Source: Prevotellaceae bacterium (GTDB lineage: Bacteria > Bacteroidota > Bacteroidia > Bacteroidales > UBA932). From it: 6,566 nucleotides of DNA. The notes beneath the pieces are model-generated. The model was not told the DNA's origin. It saw only the letters and a list, made by a program, of their open reading frames with translations, and did no database searches. The DNA is taken from assembly GCA_031284065.1 (NCBI GenBank), contig JAITAP010000164.1, forward strand, positions 1 through 6,566. The letters are read 5' to 3'. Each line of letters opens with the position of its first letter. Position 1 is the stretch's first letter. This document shows, piece after piece, positions 1 through 6,523 of the stretch. Both the position numbers and the translations under genes were made by a program.

Positions 1-2
1 CC

Positions 3-1049
3 ATTACCGGCAAAAAGCGCGAGATTAGCCCCGCTGTTGTTCGGGTTACGGTGAAGGCAGCGGGAGACCTTATTGCCCAAAAGGAATTTCCTGTAGTGCA
101 GGACAGCGTTATTAAGGAGTTGATAGGGATAGTGCCTACCGAAGGAATTACCTCAAATATCTGGGAAAGGCGAATTTCCGGTACGAATACCTTTACGGTA
201 GCTACACCTTACATAGCGACACTTGGAGGGGGAATGGGTGTTAGCTGGATTAACTTCAAAGGGTATTACTCCGATGGAACTGAAAAGAATCCTTTTTCGT
301 ATGATTATGAGATTGTTGGGAGTACGCTCGTATATATATACGATGTGCATATAGAAGCGGAGAATACCAACGGTTCTTTTATTCCCAAAGTCAGTGATGG
401 TGGTGTTACCAATAACTCGGGTAGCCCGATAAAAGCGAAAACCTCAGGTAGCGCTTCAAAAGGCTATACTGTTACCGCACATAGCTACATTATTAACGAC
501 TCATCGTCTCACTCGCAAGTGGGCGAAACAGGAAAGTTTTACATCTACTCTGCCAACAGCACAAAGGACGACTTTTTAGCGGAGGAGTTTACCGTAGAAA
601 CAGTTTCCGTTACCGGAATAGCCAAACTTGAGAACGAAGAATCGCAATTAGTGCCCAACGCCTCTGGCCGCAGGCTCGTAGTTGGGGCAAGCACTGTGAC
701 GCAAGCGAGACATTTTGCCAACTTGGTAGTAAGCAACGGTCCCCCACGGCTTTACAGCCCTGACGAAAACAATGGCGACCCCCTGTTGGTGGTACTGAGC
801 AGCGTGTCGCCTGCCGGTGCGCTGGAGGTTGTAGCAAACGGTACACAAGCAGCCGCCACCGTGTCTGTTGATGGTAATTACGTTGCGGCAGGGTATGTGA
901 GACTCTCTGCTACCGGACAAACGCTTGCGGCAGAGACGCCCATCACCTTTAAGGTGTGCCCCAAGAGCAAGTTTAATCAAACAACAGGCGAGCCAAGTAG
1001 CGACCCGGAATGGACAATCACGGTAAACACCAAGATTTACGCTAACTAA
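3..1049 (+). CDS. Unrecognised beta-rich, probably secreted protein; 5' end beyond the window
   Basis: The reading frame is open from base 3 to the TAA at 1047-1049, so about 348 C-terminal residues are visible. A GTG at 51 could be a start, but the frame continues unbroken through the window edge with protein-like sequence (ITGKKREISPAVVRVTV), so I treat the gene as 5'-truncated. No family is recognised. The product is rich in Ser, Thr, Asn, Gly and Val, with alternating hydrophobic residues typical of beta-sandwich surface proteins, and it has one cysteine near the end. The last 100 or so residues (SPAGALEVVANGTQ, then ATVSVDGNYVAAGYVRLSAT) look like an Ig-like strand pattern. The end (TVNTKIYAN) does not look like a type IX secretion C-terminal domain. 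A secreted or surface role is inferred from composition only. It is less GC-rich than the two right-hand genes. Confidence 0.8.
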   Translation: MTGKKREISPAVVRVTVKAAGDLIAQKEFPVVQDSVIKELIGIVPTEGITSNIWERRISGTNTFTVATPYIATLGGGMGVSWINFKGYYSDGTEKNPFSYDYEIVGSTLVYIYDVHIEAENTNGSFIPKVSDGGVTNNSGSPIKAKTSGSASKGYTVTAHSYIINDSSSHSQVGETGKFYIYSANSTKDDFLAEEFTVETVSVTGIAKLENEESQLVPNASGRRLVVGASTVTQARHFANLVVSNGPPRLYSPDENNGDPLLVVLSSVSPAGALEVVANGTQAAATVSVDGNYVAAGYVRLSATGQTLAAETPITFKVCPKSKFNQTTGEPSSDPEWTITVNTKIYAN

Positions 1050-1066
1050 ACCCGCAGCCCCATTTC

Positions 1067-1101
1067 TACCCCAATTAAGGTTTCAAACCTTGTTTGGGGT
1101 A
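1067..1101. other. Long intergenic hairpin after the first gene
   Basis: ACCCCAA at 1068-1074 pairs with TTGGGGT at 1094-1100, extended by a T-A pair at 1067/1101. After one T-T mismatch and a T-G wobble, AAGGTTT pairs with AAACCTT to close a very short loop. It starts 18 bases after the stop codon, so it may end or stabilise the upstream transcript. No T-run follows on the + strand, so it is not a classical intrinsic terminator. Confidence 0.6.
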
Positions 1102-1130
1102 CGAGGGGTAAAAGTCGCCGTATTCGCTCC

Positions 1131-1168
1131 CTCCCCGCCCTTTCCCACAGAGGGGAGGGTGGGGGAGG
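1131..1168. repeat. C-rich/G-rich imperfect inverted repeat
   Basis: A C-rich arm (1131-1146, CTCCCCGCCCTTTCCC) is followed after a few bases by a G-rich arm (1152-1168) that is its imperfect reverse complement. The G arm contains runs of 4, 3, 5 and 2 G separated by single bases, so it could also form a G-quadruplex. Sequences of this style are common between genes in Bacteroidota, from my recollection, but only one copy lies in this window. Confidence 0.5.
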
Positions 1169-1232
1169 AGTTAATTTGCAGCAGTATTGTTTACTTTACA
1201 AATTTTATTTAATTATTTAATTTCTGGACATC

Positions 1233-2057
1233 ATGAAAAAACAAAATCCTAAAAAATCTGTGCGCATTGTAATGGTATGCTGTGCACTTGTAGTGTTTGT
1301 GTGTTGCGCAAGCGAGGCTCCTGAAGTAAGTTCGGTAGAGCAAAGCAGCCAAGTAGAGCTGAAAAGTTTTTTTGCCAAGCTGCAAGCAAACGATTTTAGC
1401 GTGTTAGATGAACTGATACCGGCAACATTTTCGCTCGAGGAGGCTAAAGCTAAGGCAAAAGAAGCTACTCGCAGCTTGACGAAAAACCCGCCAGCTGTGG
1501 ATAAAGCGAGCATCTTTCGAGGTCGCAAATACTTGGCAGAGTATATTGAAATTGGGGCTGACGGTCGGTTTGAGTTAGGTGGTAACGTAGATTACCAAAA
1601 AATCATCAGCGACGCAAGCCTTACTGTTGAGGAACGAAAAATTGAAATCTCAACGCTGTATATCATAGAGTTTACAAAACAAGCTCCATCCGGTGCCAAG
1701 GCAGCGAAAATAAAAACAAATTCTTCAGGACAAAATTCCTCTAATCCTTATTATGATTGTCCTGATGGTGAGGATTGTCCTTGTGTGGAGTGTATGTATG
1801 TGTTAGGTGAAATTTGCGGCTTTAGCAGTATCCTCTCCATAGATGGAACGGCTGGTGATGTTTTATGGGGAATGCTGTGCATTGGACGTGAGGTGTATTT
1901 AGAAACAGGAGACGAAGAACTAATACTTACAGCTGTTATAGGATTTATAGATGCCTTGCCTGATCCTTATTATTCTCTTGGTGTTTTGTTCTATGATATT
2001 ATCTATGGTACATACTCAGCAGAGATGTTTCACCTAATGGACGAAGGATTGTGTTAA
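1233..2057 (+). CDS. Unrecognised exported protein with a cysteine cluster and hydrophobic C-terminal region
   Basis: The product has 274 residues. The start at 1233 is supported by an immediate basic N-terminus (MKKQNPKK) and a hydrophobic stretch at residues 10-26, so it is probably exported. Cysteines at 24 and 25 could be lipidated, but VFVCC is a poor lipobox because residue -1 is Val. Residues 30-150 are charged, with a likely helix at 60-82. Residues 176-195 hold five cysteines (C176, C182, C184, C187, C195), with C216 and a C-terminal C274 beyond, which suggests disulphides or metal binding. Residues 198-262 are hydrophobic and acidic, with GTAGDVLWG, then LETGDEE, then IGFIDALPDPYY. 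This resembles the 'PGVGD...YLAEGDY...AAIPGVGD' helical hairpins found before toxin domains in polymorphic proteins, but the match is loose. The leader is AT-rich with no Shine-Dalgarno sequence. I assign no function. Confidence 0.8.
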   Translation: MKKQNPKKSVRIVMVCCALVVFVCCASEAPEVSSVEQSSQVELKSFFAKLQANDFSVLDELIPATFSLEEAKAKAKEATRSLTKNPPAVDKASIFRGRKYLAEYIEIGADGRFELGGNVDYQKIISDASLTVEERKIEISTLYIIEFTKQAPSGAKAAKIKTNSSGQNSSNPYYDCPDGEDCPCVECMYVLGEICGFSSILSIDGTAGDVLWGMLCIGREVYLETGDEELILTAVIGFIDALPDPYYSLGVLFYDIIYGTYSAEMFHLMDEGLC

Positions 2058-2096
2058 ATGCTAACATCACGCTACGCACTAACAGGGTTGGGGCAT

Positions 2097-2167
2097 GAGG
2101 TATAACCTCTTCCGAGTGGTTTTGGTGGATAGGTAGGAGATTTCTCGCCCCACTCGAAATGACGGAG
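2097..2167. repeat. Intergenic inverted repeats, possible dispersed element
   Basis: This stretch holds a small hairpin (GAGGT 2097-2101, ATA loop, ACCTC 2105-2109). CGAGTGG at 2113-2119 can pair with CCACTCG at 2150-2156. GAGATTTCTC (2137-2146) is a near palindrome, and CTCGAAATGACGG follows at 2153-2165. The combination of GAGATTTCTCG and CTCGAAATGACGG resembles an intergenic repeat I recall from Bacteroidota genomes. With one copy here, that cannot be confirmed from the window. Confidence 0.4.
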
Positions 2168-2173
2168 AATGGC

Positions 2174-2221
2174 CCTGCCCTGAAAGGGCGCAATCATTTA
2201 GCGCAGGGCAACGCCCTGCGA
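2174..2221. repeat. Two-hairpin dispersed repeat, copy A
   Basis: The first hairpin is GCCCT-GAA-AGGGC (2177-2189). A 12-base linker follows, then CGCAGGGC-AAC-GCCCTGCG (2202-2220), an 8-bp perfect stem with a 3-base loop. The stretch 2199-2221 is identical, base for base over 23 positions, to 3414-3436 in copy B. It lies between the 1233 and 2317 genes. It has no coding content and behaves like a REP or MITE-type intergenic element. Confidence 0.8.
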
Positions 2222-2239
2222 GCTCTGCGCCGTGCTACG

Positions 2240-2262
2240 CCAATCCCCCTGCGGGGAATTGG
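2240..2262. other. Hairpin upstream of the Mx1-like lipoprotein gene
   Basis: CCAAT(C)CCCC pairs with GGGG(A)ATTGG around a TGC loop, giving nine base pairs with a single C/A mismatch. It lies 55 bases before the start codon at 2317. It has no T-run directly behind it. It could be part of the neighbouring repeat or a leader structure of the downstream gene. Confidence 0.5.
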
Positions 2263-2316
2263 CAGGCAGCGGCGACAATTTTACGAAATCATATAAACCG
2301 GCTATTTTTTTTTACC

Positions 2317-3366
2317 ATGAAACGAATCATATTTTACACCCTGTCGGCGGCAACGCTGCTCTTGGGCTGCCGCCCGGAGGACATTGCCGACGTCTCCATC
2401 CTCTTTGCCGACAGGAACGCCGCGGAGGGCGCCCTGCGCGACAGCATGGCCCGCTACGAGGAGGCGTACGGCGTGGGGTTTGAGTGGGACTTTTTCCCCT
2501 CCGACTACTCGCCCGTAGGCTTTGGCGAGGCGCTCTCCTACACCAAAGTTACCGACTTCGGCAGCGTGCCGGGTATAGTGCGCTACATTGAGGAGAAAGT
2601 CTTTCGCCTCTTCCCCGCGGGCTTCATAAAGGAGTACATGCCGCGCAACGTCTTTCTGGTGGACTCGCTCATCGTAACCTACACGTACGACGACGAAATA
2701 AGCAACGTCCACTGGACAAAAAACATCGCCATAACGGGCAACGTTACTGACCGGTACATGGTTTTGGGCAACATTGGCGAGCGGTTTGATACCGCCGCGC
2801 CCGGCCTGCAGGAGGAGCTGCTCTCGCTCTTTATCGAGTTTCTTATAAACAACCCCCGCGTTCCGTTCGTCCCCGACGGCGTTAAGGCCGCCACCGAAAA
2901 GGCCGCCACCGACGTGGGCGCTGTCATCTACTCCAGTGTCAACAAGCCGAATATCAACTACCCCTACTTGGACGGTAGCGTGTACGCCAAGTACTGGCAA
3001 GGCGTAGGCAAGGATACCGCCGCTACCCCGTGGCTGGGGCGCGGCATCCTGAAGATGGGACGAAAAGGCTACTACGCCTACGAGCGCTCAAGTATGATAG
3101 GCATCGAATTGGTGGAATTTGAGTTCCACAAGGGAACGCTGGAGCAAGATCTCGCCGATTTTGCCACCTTTATCATCTTCCACACGCCCGCCGAGCGCGA
3201 AGCGTTCTACGCGCAGGTAGAGGCCAACACCAAGCTGTACACCTACGACCACGCGACAGACGCCCGCTTCCCCTACGGCGGTCCCGCAGGCGCAGCGGCC
3301 ATGCGAACAAAGGACGCAATAGTAAAAGCATACCTCAAGGAACACTTTGGCATAGCGGCGGAGTGA
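2317..3366 (+). CDS. Mx1-like 'substrate import-associated zinc metallohydrolase' lipoprotein, probably catalytically dead
   Basis: The product has 349 residues. Residues 1-18 are a lipoprotein signal peptide with lipobox LLGC and lipidated C18; the acidic residues after it (RPED) may favour surface display, as known for some Bacteroidota lipoproteins. From memory of the TIGR04549/Peptidase_Mx1 family the order agrees: a 'Y-EEKVF-FPAGFIKEYMPRNVFLV' segment, a beta region, the helix that normally carries HEFxH, a later EDFAEM-like segment (EQDLADF, 276-282), and a C-terminal 'DAIVKAYLKEHFGI'. In this protein the HEFxH position reads I173-E174-F175-L176-I177, so both zinc histidines are replaced and only the glutamate remains. 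Family members usually sit beside SusC/SusD importers; none is seen here. The start is fixed by the signal peptide; the leader is T-rich with no Shine-Dalgarno. I am fairly sure of the family, less sure that activity is lost. Confidence 0.75.
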   Translation: MKRIIFYTLSAATLLLGCRPEDIADVSILFADRNAAEGALRDSMARYEEAYGVGFEWDFFPSDYSPVGFGEALSYTKVTDFGSVPGIVRYIEEKVFRLFPAGFIKEYMPRNVFLVDSLIVTYTYDDEISNVHWTKNIAITGNVTDRYMVLGNIGERFDTAAPGLQEELLSLFIEFLINNPRVPFVPDGVKAATEKAATDVGAVIYSSVNKPNINYPYLDGSVYAKYWQGVGKDTAATPWLGRGILKMGRKGYYAYERSSMIGIELVEFEFHKGTLEQDLADFATFIIFHTPAEREAFYAQVEANTKLYTYDHATDARFPYGGPAGAAAMRTKDAIVKAYLKEHFGIAAE

Positions 3367-3391
3367 GTTGAAGAGTTGAAAATTGAAAGTT
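3367..3391. repeat. Short GTTGAA-type near-tandem repeat
   Basis: Directly after the TGA of the lipoprotein gene come GTTGAA (3367), GTTGAA (3375) and ATTGAA (3382), followed by AGTT, with 7-8 base spacing. Similar 'GTTGAAAATTGAAAGTT' strings occur between genes in Bacteroidota, from recollection. The run leads straight into repeat copy B. Confidence 0.5.
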
Positions 3392-3436
3392 AGGGCTGAA
3401 AGCCCGCTATCAATAGCGCAGGGCAACGCCCTGCGA
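3392..3436. repeat. Two-hairpin dispersed repeat, copy B
   Basis: The first hairpin is GGGCT-GAA-AGCCC (3393-3405). The second is CGCAGGGC-AAC-GCCCTGCG (3417-3435), identical to that of copy A. Compared with copy A, the first stem has C and G swapped between arms, so pairing is kept although the sequence changed. The linker is itself self-complementary (CGCTAT-CA-ATAGCG, 3405-3418) and overlaps both stems, so an alternative fold is possible. Confidence 0.8.
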
Positions 3437-3462
3437 AAACGAAAGGTATTTGCGGCTATGCG

Positions 3463-3511
3463 CCCTGCCTGAAAAGCAATACTTGCATATCCGCAGGTCA
3501 GCGACCTGCGA
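3463..3511. repeat. Two-hairpin dispersed repeat, copy C (diverged)
   Basis: A degraded first hairpin (GCCT-GAA-AAGC, 3467-3477) keeps the GAA loop. The second hairpin is intact: CGCAGGTC-AGC-GACCTGCG (3492-3510). Relative to copies A and B one G-C pair has become T-A, a compensatory change. It begins 27 bases after copy B ends, so the two copies are nearly adjacent. Confidence 0.65.
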
Positions 3512-3590
3512 GACGGGTCGGAAAACGCTTCGTCGTGGCTCTTGATAAGTTTATAGCTTTACAAATGCTATGCAGTTCATATTTTTTTGC

Positions 3591-3598
3591 TATGTTTG
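3591..3598 (+). promoter_or_regulatory. Candidate Bacteroides-type -7 promoter element for the metalloprotease gene
   Basis: TATGTTTG matches the known Bacteroides sigma-AB -7 consensus TAnnTTTG exactly. It lies in an AT-rich stretch with seven T just upstream. No clear TTTG -33 element is seen at the usual distance. Transcription would begin a few bases downstream and leave a leader of about 160 bases before the ATG at 3768. Confidence 0.35.
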
Positions 3599-3675
3599 TA
3601 GCATCAGAGGAAAAAAGTGAGCAAAAATAATCGTCCATGCTGCTGTACGCTCTGGTAGCGTGCTGTTTTGAATAG

Positions 3676-3767
3676 TTTTTTTTTATTAACCCGCTTTCCC
3701 CAACGGGGCTGCGCGTAACGTGCGGCGAGGAGAAGGCACAAATTTCAACCATTAATTATTAAGCAAA
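3676..3767 (+). promoter_or_regulatory. Structured U-rich 5' leader of the metalloprotease gene
   Basis: This stretch contains a run of nine T (3676-3684), a CCCC-AAC-GGGG hairpin (3698-3708), a purine-rich AGGAGAAGG (3728-3736) and an A/T-rich segment up to the ATG. The purine block is over 30 bases from the start, too far to be a ribosome binding site. The A/T-rich segment right before the ATG is the usual type of initiation region in Bacteroidota. No known riboswitch is recognised. Confidence 0.35.
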
Positions 3768-6437
3768 ATGAAGAAAAATTTCATGTTTATGTTGGCCGCA
3801 GCCGCAGCAATGCTTGCGGCATCGCCGGACGCCAACGCCGGCTTGTTTTCTTTCGGGAAAAAGAAAAAGATAGAAGCGGCAAGCGCCAAGAAGCTGGAGA
3901 AGAAGCAGACCCCCTACGAAAAGCTGTTCAAGGACAAGCCGGTGGAAACCGCCAAAAGCAGCTTCATTACGGTTCACAAGGTTCAGGGCAAGCTCTACTT
4001 TGAGATTCCCTACAAAACGCTTGGCCGGGAAATGCTCATTGCCTCCACCGTTACGGAGGTAACCGCCTCTATGGGCGCCGACGTAGGGCACAAGCCCAAA
4101 GGCGTGAACCACGTAAAGTTTGTGCAGGAGGACTCGACTGTTTACCTCCTCTCCATCAACGTATCGGCCAACCCTGTGGAGGAGCTCAAGGCCGGCGTGA
4201 GCAGGGTTTCCGGCAGCCCGCGCCTCGCAGGATTTCCCGTCAAGGCGGTGAGCAAGGACTCGCTGGCGGTGGTGATAGAGGTTACCAACCTCTTTGCGGG
4301 CAACTCCAAAATCTTTGAGGCCACTCCGGGCGACTTGTCCGGCGGGCTGATAAAAATAAACGCCTCTTTCAAGAAAGACGAGAGCTCGCTGGGCGAAGTA
4401 AAGGCGTTTGACGACAACGTCAGCATAAAGTCAACCATCACCTACGGGCTTTCGGCAAGCCTGCTGGGGCTGCTAAAGGTTATCGACGACGCGCCCTACA
4501 CCATAAAAGCTACGCGCAGCCTCTTGCTGCTGCCCGAAGAAAAAATGCGCCCCCGCATAAGCGACTCCCGCGTGGGCATTTTTAACCACAACAGAACGCG
4601 CTACTCGCTGGAAAAAGACCAGGCCTACGCCTACTCGCTGGCGCACCGCTGGAACCTTGTCCCCAAAGACGCGGACGCCTACAAGCGGGGCGAGCTGGTA
4701 GAGCCCGTGAAGCAAATTGTGTGGTACATCGACGACGCTTTCCCCGAGCTCTGGAAGCCTGCAATAAAGGAGGGCGTGGAGGCGTGGAACGCAGCGTTTG
4801 AAAAAGTCGGCTTCAAAAACGCCGTCGTAGCAAAGTACTTCCCCACCGCCGAGCAGGACTCGGCGTTCGACCCCGACAACCTCAAGTACTCCTGCGTTCG
4901 CTACCTGCCGTCGGGCACGGCAAACGCCTACGGCCCCTCGTGGGTTGACCCCACCACCGGCGAAATTATCAACGCCTCCGTAATCGTTTACAGCAACATC
5001 TCGCAGCTCATCAACGCATGGCGCTTTGTGCAAACCGCGCAGGTAGATGAGCGCGTGCGCCGCGCCAAAATGCCCGACGATATTATAAAAGAATCGCTCG
5101 TTTACGTTATTTCGCACGAAATAGGGCATACGCTCGGCTTTATGCACAACATGGCTGCCAGCAGCGCGTGGCCGGTCGATTCGCTCCGCAGCGCCGCGTT
5201 TACCCAAAAGTACGGCACCACGCCCTGCATCATGGACTACGCCCGCTTCAACTACGTAGCTCAGCCCGGAGACAAGGGCGTGAAGCTCACCCCGCCAACT
5301 CTGGGCGTGTACGACGAATTTCTCGTCAAGTGGGCCTACACCTACTTCTCCGACAAAAAAGACGAGTGGGAGGAAGCGCCCGCGCTCGAATCGTGGGTAG
5401 ATGAGCACGCCGGAGACCCCGTTTACCGCTACGGCCGCCAGCAAATAAGCGCCACCTACGACCCCACCGCCCTCACCGAAGACCTTGGCGACGACAACAT
5501 CAAAGCCGGCGCTTACGGAGTAAAGAATTTGCAGTACATTCTCGACAACCTCGAAAAGTGGATTCCCGAAGCCGCCGACAACGACTACACGCACACCAAC
5601 CTGCTGTACTCGCAAATAGCCAACCAGTACGCGCGGTACCTGCGGAACGTGTCGTTCAACATTGGCGGCATAAAGCTCACGGAGGTGAAGCGCGGCACCA
5701 ACGACGTGCAGTACGCCGTTGTGCCCAAAGCCCGCCAAAAGGCTTCGCTGGACTGGGTGCTCAGCGAGTACCGCTCGCTGGACTGGATAGACAAGCCGGA
5801 CTTTACAAAAAAGCTCCCGCTTGGCGTTAGCATGTCCTACAGAGTCCGAGACGTGGTGGTAAAGGCGCTCAAATCGCAAATTGGCAACCTCATACTTGCC
5901 GCGCAGTACGCCAACAACCCCTACACCGTAGAGGAGTACACCGGCGACCTCTACAACGCTACGTGGAAAAGCCTCACGAGCGGAGTAAAGCCCTCCGCCG
6001 CCGACAAGGCGCTGCAAATCGCCATGGTGGACGAGTTTATATCGCCCTTTGCGGAGAAAAAGCAGGCCTCAGCAACATCTCTCCCAACCTCCGGTTACGC
6101 TATGGTGGATGACATTGTGCTGTACGGCCTCGACGAAACCGGCGTGGTGGCGCAGTACGCCGACTTCTTCCGCAGCTACGAGGAGGAAAACGGGCTTGGC
6201 TCGGTGGCGGCGCTCATGGAGCAATCGGAGAATGACGAATTTGGCAAAACCGGGCAAGGGTTTCAGGGCAGGGTCAACGTGAAGCAAATAGACGACACCG
6301 ACGCCTACCTCACCACGCTGGCAATCAAATCGCGCGACTTGCTGAAGAGCAAAATCGGGGCGCTCTCCGGAGCCGAAAAGTCCCACTACCAGTCGCTGCT
6401 GATAAAGCTCAACGTTGCCCTTAAGGACAGGCTATAG
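3768..6437 (+). CDS. Zinc-dependent metalloprotease (DUF5118-DUF5117-DUF4953 metzincin type)
   Basis: The product has 889 residues, a normal length for this Bacteroidota family. Residues 1-24 are a cleavable signal peptide (ANA/G at 24/25), followed by a Lys-rich linker (30-48). A DUF5118-like N-terminal segment (about 49-97: YEKLF, then FITVHKVQGKLYFEIP, then LGREMLIAS) precedes a DUF5117-like region (about 105-290). The catalytic DUF4953 metzincin-type domain spans roughly 375-690. The zinc site is complete: H450-E451-x-x-H454-x-x-G457-x-x-H460-N461, with a likely Met-turn at M489 in CIMDYARFNY. The protein is therefore predicted to be an active endopeptidase in the periplasm or outside the cell; its substrate is unknown for most of the family. 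The start is fixed by the signal peptide and an A/T-rich leader without Shine-Dalgarno. It stands alone, 401 bases after the lipoprotein gene, and ends at a strong terminator. It is GC-rich like that gene. Confidence 0.95.
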   Translation: MKKNFMFMLAAAAAMLAASPDANAGLFSFGKKKKIEAASAKKLEKKQTPYEKLFKDKPVETAKSSFITVHKVQGKLYFEIPYKTLGREMLIASTVTEVTASMGADVGHKPKGVNHVKFVQEDSTVYLLSINVSANPVEELKAGVSRVSGSPRLAGFPVKAVSKDSLAVVIEVTNLFAGNSKIFEATPGDLSGGLIKINASFKKDESSLGEVKAFDDNVSIKSTITYGLSASLLGLLKVIDDAPYTIKATRSLLLLPEEKMRPRISDSRVGIFNHNRTRYSLEKDQAYAYSLAHRWNLVPKDADAYKRGELVEPVKQIVWYIDDAFPELWKPAIKEGVEAWNAAFEKVGFKNAVVAKYFPTAEQDSAFDPDNLKYSCVRYLPSGTANAYGPSWVDPTTGEIINASVIVYSNISQLINAWRFVQTAQVDERVRRAKMPDDIIKESLVYVISHEIGHTLGFMHNMAASSAWPVDSLRSAAFTQKYGTTPCIMDYARFNYVAQPGDKGVKLTPPTLGVYDEFLVKWAYTYFSDKKDEWEEAPALESWVDEHAGDPVYRYGRQQISATYDPTALTEDLGDDNIKAGAYGVKNLQYILDNLEKWIPEAADNDYTHTNLLYSQIANQYARYLRNVSFNIGGIKLTEVKRGTNDVQYAVVPKARQKASLDWVLSEYRSLDWIDKPDFTKKLPLGVSMSYRVRDVVVKALKSQIGNLILAAQYANNPYTVEEYTGDLYNATWKSLTSGVKPSAADKALQIAMVDEFISPFAEKKQASATSLPTSGYAMVDDIVLYGLDETGVVAQYADFFRSYEEENGLGSVAALMEQSENDEFGKTGQGFQGRVNVKQIDDTDAYLTTLAIKSRDLLKSKIGALSGAEKSHYQSLLIKLNVALKDRL

Positions 6438-6485
6438 CGAATCCTTGAGTTGCAAAATCAACGGCAGCCTTACCTGCCAACAAGC

Positions 6486-6523
6486 AAAACAGCTCGGAAA
6501 AACTTCCGGGCTGTTTTTATTTT
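6486..6523 (+). terminator. Strong intrinsic terminator of the metalloprotease gene
   Basis: A continuous 14-bp stem, including one T-G wobble, is formed by 6486-6499 (AAAACAGCTCGGAA) and 6504-6517 around a 4-base AAAC loop. It runs into a T-rich tail (TTTTTATTTT, 6514-6523). It lies 48 bases after the stop codon at 6437. The A-rich upstream arm means it may also work weakly in the opposite direction. Confidence 0.9.

Noticed and set aside
1018..1049. Type IX secretion C-terminal domain on the first gene
   Set aside because: The terminal residues lack the conserved gly-rich and Lys-ended pattern of those domains.
1171..1226. A promoter for the 1233 gene in the AT-rich leader
   Set aside because: Several near matches (TAATTTG, TACTTTAC) exist but none fits TAnnTTTG, so no site can be chosen.
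2302..3000. 232-codon open frame on the - strand opposite the lipoprotein gene
   Set aside because: The sequence is low-complexity (Val/Gly/Arg-rich) and mirrors the codon bias of the + strand gene, which has a signal peptide and family similarity.
3340..3354. KEHFG near the lipoprotein C-terminus as a displaced HExxH
   Set aside because: The order is E-H, not H-E, and no second His follows at the right distance. The segment matches the family's C-terminal 'YMKDTWGI' type end instead.
2174..3511. The repeats as a CRISPR array
   Set aside because: The copies are palindromic pairs at irregular spacing flanking a gene, with no regular spacers and no cas genes.
3728..3736. AGGAGAAGG as the ribosome binding site of the protease gene
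   Set aside because: It is more than 30 bases from the ATG and no alternative in-frame start lies nearer to it.
3498..3752. 84-codon open frame on the - strand in the 3367-3767 spacer
   Set aside because: It ends inside repeat copy C and spans the T9 tract and promoter region. It shows no signal peptide or domain, so it is most likely repeat-derived noise, though it is the only sizeable open frame in that spacer.
4473..6017. 514-codon open frame on the - strand inside the metalloprotease gene
   Set aside because: It lies wholly opposite a well-supported protease, has no recognisable domain, and is what strong third-position G/C bias produces in an antisense frame.
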